64,000 bases of DNA from Paenibacillus piscarius. GTDB lineage: Bacteria > Bacillota > Bacilli > Paenibacillales > Paenibacillaceae. The translations under genes and the position numbers were made by a program. Within the stretch, counting starts at the first letter, position 1, and the number at the start of each line of letters is the position of its first letter. A model generated the notes under the pieces. It was not told the origin of the DNA, did no database searches, and saw only the letters and a program-made list of their open reading frames with translations. Positions 54,669-63,900 of this stretch are shown one piece after another. The DNA lies in assembly GCF_022234545.1 (NCBI RefSeq), contig NZ_JAIEUI010000007.1:1-64000 (forward strand), written 5' to 3'.

Positions 54669-54848
54669 ATGATTAAACAGGATATCCAGCACGCACTTCT
54701 CTCCAACCTGTCGCAGCGCGTTCACTTAATCAGCGGGGAAACTTACACCGGCGTATGCAGAATCGACCACCATGCAGACGCGCTGCAGATCGAAACGAAG
54801 AAGGGGAATTTAACCGTACCGTATTGGACCATCAAGCGTTTCGTGTAA
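54669..54848 (+). CDS. small Sm-like beta-barrel protein
   Basis: The 59 residues (MIKQDIQHALLSNLSQRVHL...) have the pattern hydrophobic strand, GETYTGVC, DALQIETKKGN, VPYWTIKRFV, which fits a small Sm/SH3-like barrel and the DUF2642 group of coat-associated proteins. The start is the ATG at 54669 with GAGGGGGAA 9 nt upstream; the GTG at 54660 is too close to it. A stem-loop terminator follows. Function unknown. Confidence 0.7.
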   Translation: MIKQDIQHALLSNLSQRVHLISGETYTGVCRIDHHADALQIETKKGNLTVPYWTIKRFV

Positions 54849-54851
54849 CCC

Positions 54852-54893
54852 AAAGACCTCAGCTTCCGCAAGTGCGGAGGCTGAGGTCTTATT
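54852..54893. terminator. bidirectional terminator between convergent genes
   Basis: AAGACCTCAGC pairs with GCTGAGGTCTT around TCCGCA/TGCGGA, with TT runs on both sides, between the Sm-like gene and the sugar isomerase. Confidence 0.85.
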
Positions 54894-54910
54894 CATGAGT
54901 CTTATTTGCG

Positions 54911-55801
54911 TTACAGCACAGGATTCGGCACGGGGCTGCCGCCCCGGCACCGCTTCAGATAATTCAGTGCATGGACCTGGCCGGTCATCTCCAGCTCATC
55001 CCGATAGACCGGATCATGCCAGCCTTCGATATCAATTGTGCCCTGATAGCCGCCCTGCCGGAGAATCGTGATAACATCCGTCCAGTTCGTATCCCCGAAG
55101 CCCGGCGTCCGGTCCCAGACATAAGACTTCGGACCATGAATCCCGTATTCCCTGACGACATCCCAGGCGATGGTGGCATCCTTGCCATGCACATGAAAAA
55201 TCTTGTCTACCCATTTGCGCAGCTGCGGAATCGGATCAATCAGCGCAGTCATCTGGTGGGCAGGCTCCCATTCCAGCCCGAGATTATCTGCCGTAACGGC
55301 GTTGAACATCCGCTCCCAGGCTGTAGGATTATGGGCGATATTCCAGTCACCCTTCTGCCAGCTCCCGCCCATCGCACAATTCTCAAAAGCGATCCGCAGA
55401 CCCTTGTCCGCCGCCCGCTTCGACAATTCCCCGAACACCTCAGCGAACCGCGGAAGCGATTCGTCGATGGACGAGCCGGGCAGCCGCCCGGTGAAGCCGC
55501 TGATAATATCGGTGCCGAACAGATGGGCATGCTCAATCAGCTGCTCCCAGCCTGCCAGGGTCGCCCCGCTCTCTTCGCTGCCGCCGAGCGGATTGCCATA
55601 AATGCCGACGGAGGAGATCACGAAGCCATGCTCGGCCGCAAGCTCGCCGACCCGTGCCGCAGTCGCTGCCAGATCCGTCTCCCCTATCGTCTGCCAGAAG
55701 TTCAGCTGAAATGACTCAAAGCCATGCTGCACAATCTGCGGAATGGTCCGGACGGCTTCGCCGCCAGGGACCAGCGTGCCTATTCTCAGTGTATCCTGCA
55801 T
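54911..55801 (-). CDS. sugar phosphate isomerase/epimerase-like TIM-barrel protein
   Basis: The 296 residues form an AP-endonuclease-2-type TIM barrel (xylose isomerase-like): LQLNFWQTIG-type start, VGIYGNPLG, FENCAMGG, LGLEWEPAHQ and HVHGKDATIAWD supply metal-binding Glu/Asp/His. The start is the ATG at 55801; the ribosome binding site is weak. It is the last gene of the sugar operon, so an aldose/ketose isomerase acting on the imported sugar is likely. Confidence 0.82.
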   Translation of the reverse strand: MQDTLRIGTLVPGGEAVRTIPQIVQHGFESFQLNFWQTIGETDLAATAARVGELAAEHGFVISSVGIYGNPLGGSEESGATLAGWEQLIEHAHLFGTDIISGFTGRLPGSSIDESLPRFAEVFGELSKRAADKGLRIAFENCAMGGSWQKGDWNIAHNPTAWERMFNAVTADNLGLEWEPAHQMTALIDPIPQLRKWVDKIFHVHGKDATIAWDVVREYGIHGPKSYVWDRTPGFGDTNWTDVITILRQGGYQGTIDIEGWHDPVYRDELEMTGQVHALNYLKRCRGGSPVPNPVL

Positions 55802-55855
55802 CCTTGTTACCAGCTCCAATTCATGTTGTATAGTCAGCGCCCTGCGGTTACAGGG

Positions 55856-56878
55856 TTAACGGCCCTTGATCATTTTGCAGGAGCCCCGCTTCAGCAAGAC
55901 CGCATCATAGACAATATGCTGATGGGAAGTCCGGTTCGCGATCAGATCGAACAGCACACCTACACTGGACAGCGCCATTTCCGTGCCCGGCTGGCTGATC
56001 GTGTCCAGCGCCGGATGATAATATTCCGCCATCTCAATTCCGTCGAAGCCGATAATAGAGATATCGTCCGGGATCGAGAGGCCTGCGGTCAGCACCGCCT
56101 TGGCTGCACCGATGGCGATGGTGTCGGCTGCCGAGAAGATCGCGGTTACGCTCCGGTCGCGGTTAAGGAGTCTGCGCGCAGCGTTGAAGCCCGAGCTGGG
56201 ACTGTATTCACAATCCTCTACCAGCCCTGCGTTGTAAGGCAGATTATGCTCCTCAAGGGCCTTCTTGTATCCTAGAAGCCGCCGGCTGCCTGTCGTATCC
56301 TCCAGCAGAGGAGATTTGGCGAGGAAGCCGATGCTTGTATGTCCGAGAGAAATAAGATAAGAGGTTGCCTTATAGGCTTCCTTGGATTCGTCAATCGTTA
56401 CACTGGAGAAGATCGACGGGTCCACCTCCTGTGAGGTAGTGATCGTCGTGAGTACGAACGGTACGGTGAGCTGCTTGAATTTCTCTTCGGAATGATTATA
56501 AGTACCGCCCATGAAAATAATTCCGCTAAGGTTCTTCTCCTTCACCAATTGAATCGCCGCGTTAATCTCATCGGTTCCGTCCTCCACCTGGTGGATAAGA
56601 AACGGATAGCCGCGAAGATTCACCTGACGCTCAATTTCTTTGATCATAATGGAGAAGAACGGGTTCGTGATCCCTTTAACCATGAGTGCAATATTTTTGG
56701 ATTGCGTGGTTTTCAGATTGCGCGCGTTGGAATTGGGAATATAATTGTATTCCTTGACGACTCGCAGAACCTTCTCCCGGGTTGCATCACTCACCAGGCC
56801 TTTATTGTTGATGACTCTGGACACGGTCGAGATTCCGACACCTGACAGCCTTGCGATATCCTTAATGTTTACATCCAC
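55856..56878 (-). CDS. LacI-family transcriptional regulator
   Basis: The 340 residues have the LacI helix-turn-helix (IKDIARLSGVGISTVSRVINNKG, residues 5-27) and hinge, then a periplasmic-binding-like sensor (about 60-335). The start is a GTG at 56878 with GGGGGAG only a few nt away. It lies between the solute-binding protein and the isomerase. Its operators are probably the paired GAAACGTTTC sites at 60.6 and 60.8 kb. Confidence 0.93.
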   Translation of the reverse strand: MDVNIKDIARLSGVGISTVSRVINNKGLVSDATREKVLRVVKEYNYIPNSNARNLKTTQSKNIALMVKGITNPFFSIMIKEIERQVNLRGYPFLIHQVEDGTDEINAAIQLVKEKNLSGIIFMGGTYNHSEEKFKQLTVPFVLTTITTSQEVDPSIFSSVTIDESKEAYKATSYLISLGHTSIGFLAKSPLLEDTTGSRRLLGYKKALEEHNLPYNAGLVEDCEYSPSSGFNAARRLLNRDRSVTAIFSAADTIAIGAAKAVLTAGLSIPDDISIIGFDGIEMAEYYHPALDTISQPGTEMALSSVGVLFDLIANRTSHQHIVYDAVLLKRGSCKMIKGR

Positions 56879-56898
56879 ACTACTCCCCCATTTACAAG

Positions 56899-56927
56899 GC
56901 AGGGGAGCTATATAATATAGCTCCCCT
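56899..56927 (-). terminator. perfect 14-bp palindrome after the solute-binding protein gene
   Basis: CAGGGGAGCTATAT and ATATAGCTCCCCTG form a perfect dyad around one base. There is no run of T. It lies between the binding protein and lacI genes and may modulate 3' end processing, giving more binding protein mRNA. Confidence 0.55.
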
Positions 56928-56942
56928 GTCCCCTAGCTTTCT

Positions 56943-58511
56943 TTAGTTAACAGGTGTAAATTCTGCCAATTGTTTCTCTACTTCGGCAATGACCTTGTCA
57001 ACTCCTGCTTTTTTCAGCTGATCACGATATTCTGCTACAGCAGTCTTCGGATCTTTGCTGGTCTTGCCGAGCATCAGCTGAATACCAAGCTGTGCATTGA
57101 CGTTCGAGATGGACGCAATTTCAGTCGTTACATTGGCCGGATCGAAGCTGAAGCCATTGTACGGATCATCGATCGCTTCTTTATCCCATGCCGCGAACAG
57201 ATCTTTACGGACCGGATTCTCGGTATCTGTCGGAATGACGAACTTATCGTTGCGGAGCGACCAGGCAGAGAAGCCGCCGCCGTCCGTTTTCTCATTATAG
57301 CCTGGAGGCTGCTTCTTCACGCCGTCTTCAATGATATATTGCTGGCCTTCAATACCGTATTGAATCAGGTCATAGTAGCTCTTATCCGTCATGAACTTCT
57401 CGATGACCATCAGCGCGCGCTCCGGATTGTTGGAATTGGCACTGATTACGGTCGAGTTGTCTACACCCATTTTACGTTTGATTTTTTTGTTGGCTTCGGC
57501 AAAAGTATAGAAGGCTGTAGGAGAGTCAGGCAATGCCTTGATATCTCCGCCATATTGTCCGATCCAGTCCTGCGCATGAGTCAGGTAACCCGCGGAGTTC
57601 GCCGCTCTGAAGTTATCCTTGCTGCCAAGGGAAGCGGATAGAACGTCCTTGCCCCAATAGCCCTTGTCGCCCCATTCACGCATCTTCACAGCCCAATCCT
57701 CGAACTCCTGGGTGAAGGCCGGATGGAACACGGTTTTGTAATCTTCCGGGCTCTTGGTCACCAGATTCAGCTCGTTCAGGGAGATACCAGGCGCGTTCAG
57801 CCACATGCCTGTAGTATCTACAAGCATTCTGTACATGTTCTGTGCATCCTCAGCCTTGCCGTTGATCGGAGGGAAGGCTTCGTTCTTCACTACGTTATCC
57901 ATGTACTTCTCCATATCGGCAATCGACTTGATCTCGGTCATACCGTATTTCTTCAGCAGATCCGTGCGGTAAGCATATCCGGCTGGCGTATATTCGCTGT
58001 ACAAGCTTGGGACGCCGTAGATTTTGCCTTTCACCTTAGTATTCTGCCAGGAGGATTCCGGAATTTCTGCTTTCAGCTTAGGTGCCACCTTGTCCAGCAT
58101 ATCGGTAATGTCGGTCAGTGCCCCTTCACTAGCCAGTGTGTAATAAGACACTGCGGCCCCTGGAGAGGCATGGGACATGTCGAAGGACTCGCCGGAAGCG
58201 AACAGCAGCGGATACTTGGTGGCTACGTCACCCCAGTCAATATATTTGATTTCAAGCGTCGTATTCAGATCAGCCTTAAGCTTCTTGTTAATCTCAGCCA
58301 GAATCTCCTTATTTTTAACCCCTTCACTACCCCAGAGGTAGTAGACCAGGTTCGCTTCCTTGGAAGTATCAACAGCTCCGGTATCAGTGGATGCGGAATT
58401 CGACCCTGCCGGTGTATTGCCTTTTGCATTATTGTCCGATGAACAAGCGGATAGCACTCCAGTAAGCATGAGGACAGCGGCTAGAGTAGACGCAATCTTT
58501 TTACCTTTCAT
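56943..58511 (-). CDS. ABC transporter solute-binding lipoprotein (sugar)
   Basis: The 522 residues start with a lipoprotein signal (lipobox LSAC, Cys23) and continue as a large family-1-type extracellular binding protein similar to LplA/oligosaccharide binders (YYLWGSEGVKNKEIL, GKIYGVPSLYSEYTP). The size and family fit an oligosaccharide ligand. GGGAGG precedes the ATG. It is encoded with two permeases and opposite the GH94 phosphorylase, which suggests a beta-glucan oligosaccharide as substrate. Confidence 0.92.
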   Translation of the reverse strand: MKGKKIASTLAAVLMLTGVLSACSSDNNAKGNTPAGSNSASTDTGAVDTSKEANLVYYLWGSEGVKNKEILAEINKKLKADLNTTLEIKYIDWGDVATKYPLLFASGESFDMSHASPGAAVSYYTLASEGALTDITDMLDKVAPKLKAEIPESSWQNTKVKGKIYGVPSLYSEYTPAGYAYRTDLLKKYGMTEIKSIADMEKYMDNVVKNEAFPPINGKAEDAQNMYRMLVDTTGMWLNAPGISLNELNLVTKSPEDYKTVFHPAFTQEFEDWAVKMREWGDKGYWGKDVLSASLGSKDNFRAANSAGYLTHAQDWIGQYGGDIKALPDSPTAFYTFAEANKKIKRKMGVDNSTVISANSNNPERALMVIEKFMTDKSYYDLIQYGIEGQQYIIEDGVKKQPPGYNEKTDGGGFSAWSLRNDKFVIPTDTENPVRKDLFAAWDKEAIDDPYNGFSFDPANVTTEIASISNVNAQLGIQLMLGKTSKDPKTAVAEYRDQLKKAGVDKVIAEVEKQLAEFTPVN

Positions 58512-58588
58512 TCGGTAAGCCTCCCTTTTCTCTTCTATATTATGGATGTTGCATATATAACAAACACCTTATGTGAAGCAGGCGTCCA

Positions 58589-59491
58589 TTAACCCTTGAC
58601 AGCACCGATGGTCAGACCGGTTACGAAGTAACGCTGGATGAACGGGTACAGGAGAATGATCGGGCCTGTAGCCAGAACAGCTGTAGCCATTTTGATGGAT
58701 TGGGTCGGCAGATCGGCTGTATTAATGACCGCTCCCGAGTTGATGAGACTGCCCAGATTCGTCTGGTTGACCATTCGCTGGAGGAAGTACTGGAGCGGGA
58801 ACTTGGATTGCGTGTCCATGTACAGCATCCCGTTGTACCATTCATTCCAGAAGCCCAGCGCCGAGAACAGCCCGATGGTCGCCAGCGACGGAACGGCCAG
58901 CGGCATGAAGATGCGCCAGTAGATGTGGAAATCGCCCGCACCGTCAATGGTAGCTGATTCATACAGGGAATCCGGGATCGCCTTCATGAAGTTACGCATC
59001 AGGAAGATCGACCAGGCTCCAACCACACCCGGAAGGATCATGGCGAACAGGCTGTCCTTCAGATGCAGATGCTTGACCATCAGAATGTAGGTCGGAATCA
59101 GTCCTCCGCTGAACAGTGTCGTGAAGTAGATCAGGAAGGAGAAGAAGTTGCGGTATCTGAAATCCTTGCGGTTCAGGACAAATCCGGCCATGGACATCAT
59201 GAACAGTCCGAGCACCGTACCCACAACCGTGATGAAGATCGTAACCTGATAAGCATCCACCAGCTTGGAGGAGTTGCTTAAGAGCAATTCGTAGGCCTTG
59301 AACGAAATATCATTTGGAATCAGCTTGTACCCCTCGCGGACAATCTCCTGCTCATTCATGAAGGAGGATGAGATCATCAGCGCAAAAGGAAATAGGCAGA
59401 ACAGCGCAAACACCGAGATGCAAATGTAACTGATGACCTTAATGATCACACTGCCTGAATCCTGTTTGATTTTGATAGTATTGCTTGCCAT
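58589..59491 (-). CDS. carbohydrate ABC transporter permease (LplC/MalG type)
   Basis: The 300 residues have six hydrophobic segments and the EAA loop ESATIDGAGDFHIYWRIFMPL (about 175-195) that contacts the ATPase. The ATPase gene is missing from the cluster, as usual when a shared MsmX-type ATPase is used. It follows the other permease by 27 nt. Confidence 0.95.
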   Translation of the reverse strand: MASNTIKIKQDSGSVIIKVISYICISVFALFCLFPFALMISSSFMNEQEIVREGYKLIPNDISFKAYELLLSNSSKLVDAYQVTIFITVVGTVLGLFMMSMAGFVLNRKDFRYRNFFSFLIYFTTLFSGGLIPTYILMVKHLHLKDSLFAMILPGVVGAWSIFLMRNFMKAIPDSLYESATIDGAGDFHIYWRIFMPLAVPSLATIGLFSALGFWNEWYNGMLYMDTQSKFPLQYFLQRMVNQTNLGSLINSGAVINTADLPTQSIKMATAVLATGPIILLYPFIQRYFVTGLTIGAVKG

Positions 59492-59518
59492 ATTAACACC
59501 CCTGTTTCTTATCTTGAC

Positions 59519-60454
59519 TTAGAACAACGCGCTATCCGGTTCAACCTTGCGCACAATGAAGTTAACAACAAGCACCAGAATCAGACCGAACAAGGATTGG
59601 TAGAAGCCGACTGCAGCACCCATGGAGAAGTTAAATTGTCCTACCAGGGAGCGGAAGACGTACGTATCTATGATATCCGTCTGCGGATACAGCACGGAGT
59701 TGGTTCCGATCAGATTGTAGAACAGGTCGAAGGAGCCTTTGAGAATTCCGCCCATCCCGAACAGCAGGAGCAGAATGAAGGTCGGCTTCAGAATCGGCAG
59801 GGTCATATAGCGGATACGCTGCCAGGTTGTAGCCCCGTCCATATAAGCCGCCTCATAGAGATCATGGTTAATGCCCGTGATGGCCGCCAGATAGACGATC
59901 ATCCCGTAGCCTGTGCTGGCCCAGATCTTGAAGCCCACAATAATGTACTTCCAGATGCCTTGATCAGAGTAGAACTCGATTTTGTCGAGGCCTGCACCCG
60001 CGAGCATCGTGTTAATGAACCCGGAGTTGAAGTTGAACAGGTTGTAAGCAAACACGCCGACAATAACCATTGAGATGAAGTTCGGCAGGAGAATAACCGA
60101 CTGGGAGATCTTCTTGAACCATTTACCGGCGATCTCCGAGAGCATGATCGCAAATATAATCTGAATAATATTGCCCAGAGCAAGGAACACCAGATTGTAG
60201 AGCAGCGTATTCTTGGTAATATTCCATAGATCACCGTTCTGCACCAGGAATTCGAAGTTCTTGAGCCCGATGAAGTTACTGCCAAAAATCCCCTTGTTCA
60301 GCTTGTAATCCACGAATGCAACGTAAGCGCCGGGCATTACCGCATAATGGAAGACTGCAAAATACACGAGGACAGGGAGCAGCATGAGATACAGCACCTT
60401 GTTCTTCAATAAATCCCGGGCGATATTTCTGCCCGAACGTATAACCTTTGCCAA
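59519..60454 (-). CDS. carbohydrate ABC transporter permease (LplB/MalF type)
   Basis: The 311 residues start at a TTG with GGAGGT 7 nt upstream (LAKVIRSGRN); a longer frame has no such site. Six membrane segments and the EAA loop EAAYMDGATTWQRIRYMTLPIL are present. This is the first gene of the sugar operon, and its promoter lies at 60.7 kb. Confidence 0.94.
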   Translation of the reverse strand: MAKVIRSGRNIARDLLKNKVLYLMLLPVLVYFAVFHYAVMPGAYVAFVDYKLNKGIFGSNFIGLKNFEFLVQNGDLWNITKNTLLYNLVFLALGNIIQIIFAIMLSEIAGKWFKKISQSVILLPNFISMVIVGVFAYNLFNFNSGFINTMLAGAGLDKIEFYSDQGIWKYIIVGFKIWASTGYGMIVYLAAITGINHDLYEAAYMDGATTWQRIRYMTLPILKPTFILLLLFGMGGILKGSFDLFYNLIGTNSVLYPQTDIIDTYVFRSLVGQFNFSMGAAVGFYQSLFGLILVLVVNFIVRKVEPDSALF

Positions 60455-60639
60455 TGAACCCACCTCCAAATTGAACAATGCATTCTCTCGTATGCATTTC
60501 TTAGATATGCATATCCTTGTTACACCTTAGCCTTGCAGCTTCTTAAGACCGCTTGTCCGTCCTGCCGGCTTGTTCTTTATGTAGCGAAGACTTACCCCGC
60601 TGCATTCCTTGCCTAATGTATTACCCTTTGCAAACGATA

Positions 60640-60653
60640 TAGAAACGTTTCCA
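60640..60653. promoter_or_regulatory. LacI-type operator O1
   Basis: TAGAAACGTTTCCA lies about 25 nt after the predicted start site of the permease operon. It contains the perfect dyad GAAACGTTTC typical of LacI/GalR and CcpA sites. It is the exact reverse complement of O2. Confidence 0.65.
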
Positions 60654-60681
60654 TTATTTCTTTGTGTTTCCCCTTGCTCAG

Positions 60682-60711
60682 AGCATACTCCTTCCTTGTA
60701 TACGCTGTCAA
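60682..60711 (-). promoter_or_regulatory. promoter of the permease-binding protein operon
   Basis: A perfect TTGACA (60706-60711), an 18-bp spacer and TATGCT (60682-60687) on the minus strand. Confidence 0.65.
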
Positions 60712-60794
60712 ACATTTTTTATTTTTAAATGACAAGTAATAAATTTACATTTTTCAGTTCATATTAAAGAAAAAGCTGATTTTTTGATAGATAA

Positions 60795-60823
60795 TTGACT
60801 TTTTTTCGTCAAAAGTCTAAACT
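60795..60823 (+). promoter_or_regulatory. promoter of the GH94 gene
   Basis: TTGACT (60795-60800), 17 bp, TAAACT (60818-60823). The 5' leader is about 135 nt long. Confidence 0.5.
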
Positions 60824-60839
60824 CGTTGTATATTCCTTG

Positions 60840-60853
60840 TGGAAACGTTTCTA
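60840..60853. promoter_or_regulatory. LacI-type operator O2
   Basis: TGGAAACGTTTCTA lies just after the predicted GH94 start site, 200 bp from O1 centre to centre, in the opposite orientation. Confidence 0.65.
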
Positions 60854-60965
60854 TTTATTTTTCACCCATCATGTCAGCCTTCAGATAATGACCGCTATGA
60901 CCGCTGTTCATGAATACCCCTCCCCATACTGTGCAACATATTAAGGATTAGAAAGAGAGGCCGTT

Positions 60966-63900
60966 ATGATATTCAAACAACAGATGCACATGATTACGTT
61001 AACCCGGGACGACCTGTCGTATACATTTTTGCCAACAGGCGATATCTATGAGTTCACCCAGGGGCCTGTTCTGATTAATCAGTTCCAGGGCAATCCGGCA
61101 GACGGATCCGCCAATAATATTTATCTGCGTATTCACACCGAAGAAGGCATCCGCAGCTATCCGCTGCTGGGCATCCGTTCCCATTCCACACTGTCCCGCA
61201 CATCGGACAAGCTGATCTATGAAGGTACGGCCGAATCGATCCGCTACCGCGTGATCTTCGCTCCGGCCAAGAGCGGCATCTGGTTCTGGCAGCTTCAGCT
61301 CTCCGGGAGCGGCGAGACGGTGGATGTCATGTACGGGCAGGATATCGGGGTTGCCGAGAAGGGCGGCGTGCTGGCCAACGAGCTGTACATGAGCCAGTAT
61401 CTGGACCACAGCATCTGGGAAGGCGAGAACGGTTATGCCGTATGCTCCCGCCAGAACCAGCCGCAGGCAACCGGCTTCCCTTATCTTCAGCAGGGCGCGA
61501 TCGGCAAGCGGGCGACCTTCTACTCCACGGATGCTATGCAATTCTTCGGCATTTCCTATAAGGGAAGCTATGTACCGGAGGCGCTGTCAGGCAATCTGCA
61601 GAACCGTAATTACCAGTATGAGCTGGCCTACACGGCGCTCCAGACAGAGCCTATGACTCTGTCCGCTCCGGTGGAATTCGCCTTCTACGGGCTGTTCCGC
61701 CCGACTCATCCGGCTGCGGTGACGGAGCTTGAATTCCAGGAAGAGTTACAGGCTGCCTATGCGGAGATCGACTGGAACACAGCCGCGGCTGAGCCAGTCA
61801 GAGATGTGCCTGAGCTCAGCCGGGAGATCGGCCAGCCTTACGTCTCCTCCCAGTGGTCGCAGGCTGAGATTGAAGCCGCCTATCCTGAGCGCAAGCTGGA
61901 GGAAATCGAGAACGGCGAGTTGCTCTCCTTCTTCACGGATGAGCATGTCCATGTCGTCCTCCAGCCCAAAGAGCTGATGGTGGAGCGCCCGCACGGCCAT
62001 ATCATCACTTCGCTGCTGGATGACAAGCAGGTGGATAATAATCTGATTTCAACGACCAACTATATGTACGGGTTATTCAACGGCCAGACTGTGGTCGGCA
62101 ATACCTCTTTCCATAAAGGGCTCTCCACGCCGCGCGGGCTGCTGAATATTCTGCGCAACAGCGGCCAGCGGATTTATGTCCGGCTGGATGGCGTCTACCG
62201 GATTCTTACCCTGCCGGCGGCTTATGAGATGGGCGTCAATTTCGCCAAATGGCATTACCAGATTGCGGATGATGTGCTGACCGTTACTGTCTTCACTGCA
62301 GCGGACCAGCCGGATGCTGCGCTTCAGGTAAGGTCGAAGCTGGGCAGAACCTATGATTATCTGATCACGAATCAGCTGGTCATGGGCGAGCATGAATTCC
62401 AGCAGCCGGTGAGAGTGGAAGCCAAGGAAGGTGTTCTGCAGATTCTTCCTGACGAAGCCTCTGTACGGAAGCTGCCTTATCCGGGCCTGCACTTCGATAT
62501 CCAGCTGCCGGGAACGGAGTACACCTACAGTGATGACCGTGTATTCTATGCGGACAAACAGCCGCGTAACGGTACTCTGCTAACCCTGTCTGTAGCACAG
62601 TCGGCAGGCTTCCAGCTTGTACTGCAAGGACGGCTTGAAGCCGCAGACGTTCAACCGCTGGCGGCTCCTTACACATTGGAGAAGGAACAGGCACTATATA
62701 ACAAGTTCTACAGCTCGCTCACTTCCGGCTTCCAGCTCCAGATGGACGGCGCAGAGCAGCAGCGGACCGATATCCTGAATGAGACTGCATGGTGGTACAC
62801 CCATAATGCGATGACTCACTTTATTGTGCCGCATGGTCTGGAACAGCCGGGCGGAGCCGCCTGGGGTACCCGCGACGTCTGCCAGGGACCGATGGAATAT
62901 TTCCTGATGACCCAGCACTATGAAATGGCCCGCAATGTCCTGCTGAAGATCTATTCGCATCAGCTGTGGGAGAGCCGGGAATGGCCGCAATGGTTCATGT
63001 TCGATCAGCATCCGGTGCAGGCCCATGAATGGCACGGCGACGTGGTGCTCTGGCCGCTGAAATGCATCAGCGACTACATCATGGCTACCGGAGATTACGC
63101 CATTCTTCAAGAGAGAATCGGCTACCACCATCTTGAAGATGCTAAGCCAACGGTGCAGACCGAGACACTTCTGGCCCATGTGAAGGCTGCTGTAGAGACG
63201 ATCCGGGAACGCTTCATTCCGGGAACATCCCTGATTAACTACGCCGGCGGCGACTGGGACGACACACTCCAGCCTGCCAATGAAGCGCTGAAGACCAAGC
63301 TGGTCAGCGCCTGGACAGTGGCACTAGCCTTCCAGGTTGTGCGCAACCTGTCCCAGGTAACCGCAAGCGACCCTGAATTCTCCGCCAGTCTGGCCAAGAT
63401 GGCCGAAGAGATGAAGGAATCGTTCCGGACGCTCCTGATCAAGGACGGCGTTATCGCCGGGTTCGCCTACTTCCAGGAGGACGGCAGCATTGATTATATG
63501 CTTCACCCGCTGGACCGGCAGACCGGTATTCATTACCGGCTGCTCCCGATGACCCGCAGCATCATTGCCGAGCTGGTCACACCTGAACAGGCTGCAGCTA
63601 ACCTGCGCCTGATCGATGAGCATCTGAACTGCCCGGATGGCGTGCGTCTGATGGACCGTCCTGCCCGCTATGAGGGCGGCGTCAGCACCATCTTCCGCCG
63701 CGCCGAGCAGGCCGCCAGCGTCGGCCGCGAGATCAGCCTGCAGTATGTACACGCGCATATCCGCTATCTCGAAGCGTCTGCGAAGCTGGGCGAGGCTCAG
63801 CGCGCCTGGGACGGATTGTTCCAGATCAACCCTATCAACATCCGCAAGACCGTGCCGAATGCCCAGCTCCGCCAGAGCAATATGTACTTCAGCAGCTCGG

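Noticed and set aside
60640..60853. The two AAACGTTT sites as catabolite cre sites only
   Set aside because: Perfect symmetry, mirror placement and an adjacent LacI gene favour the local regulator; CcpA binding as well cannot be excluded.
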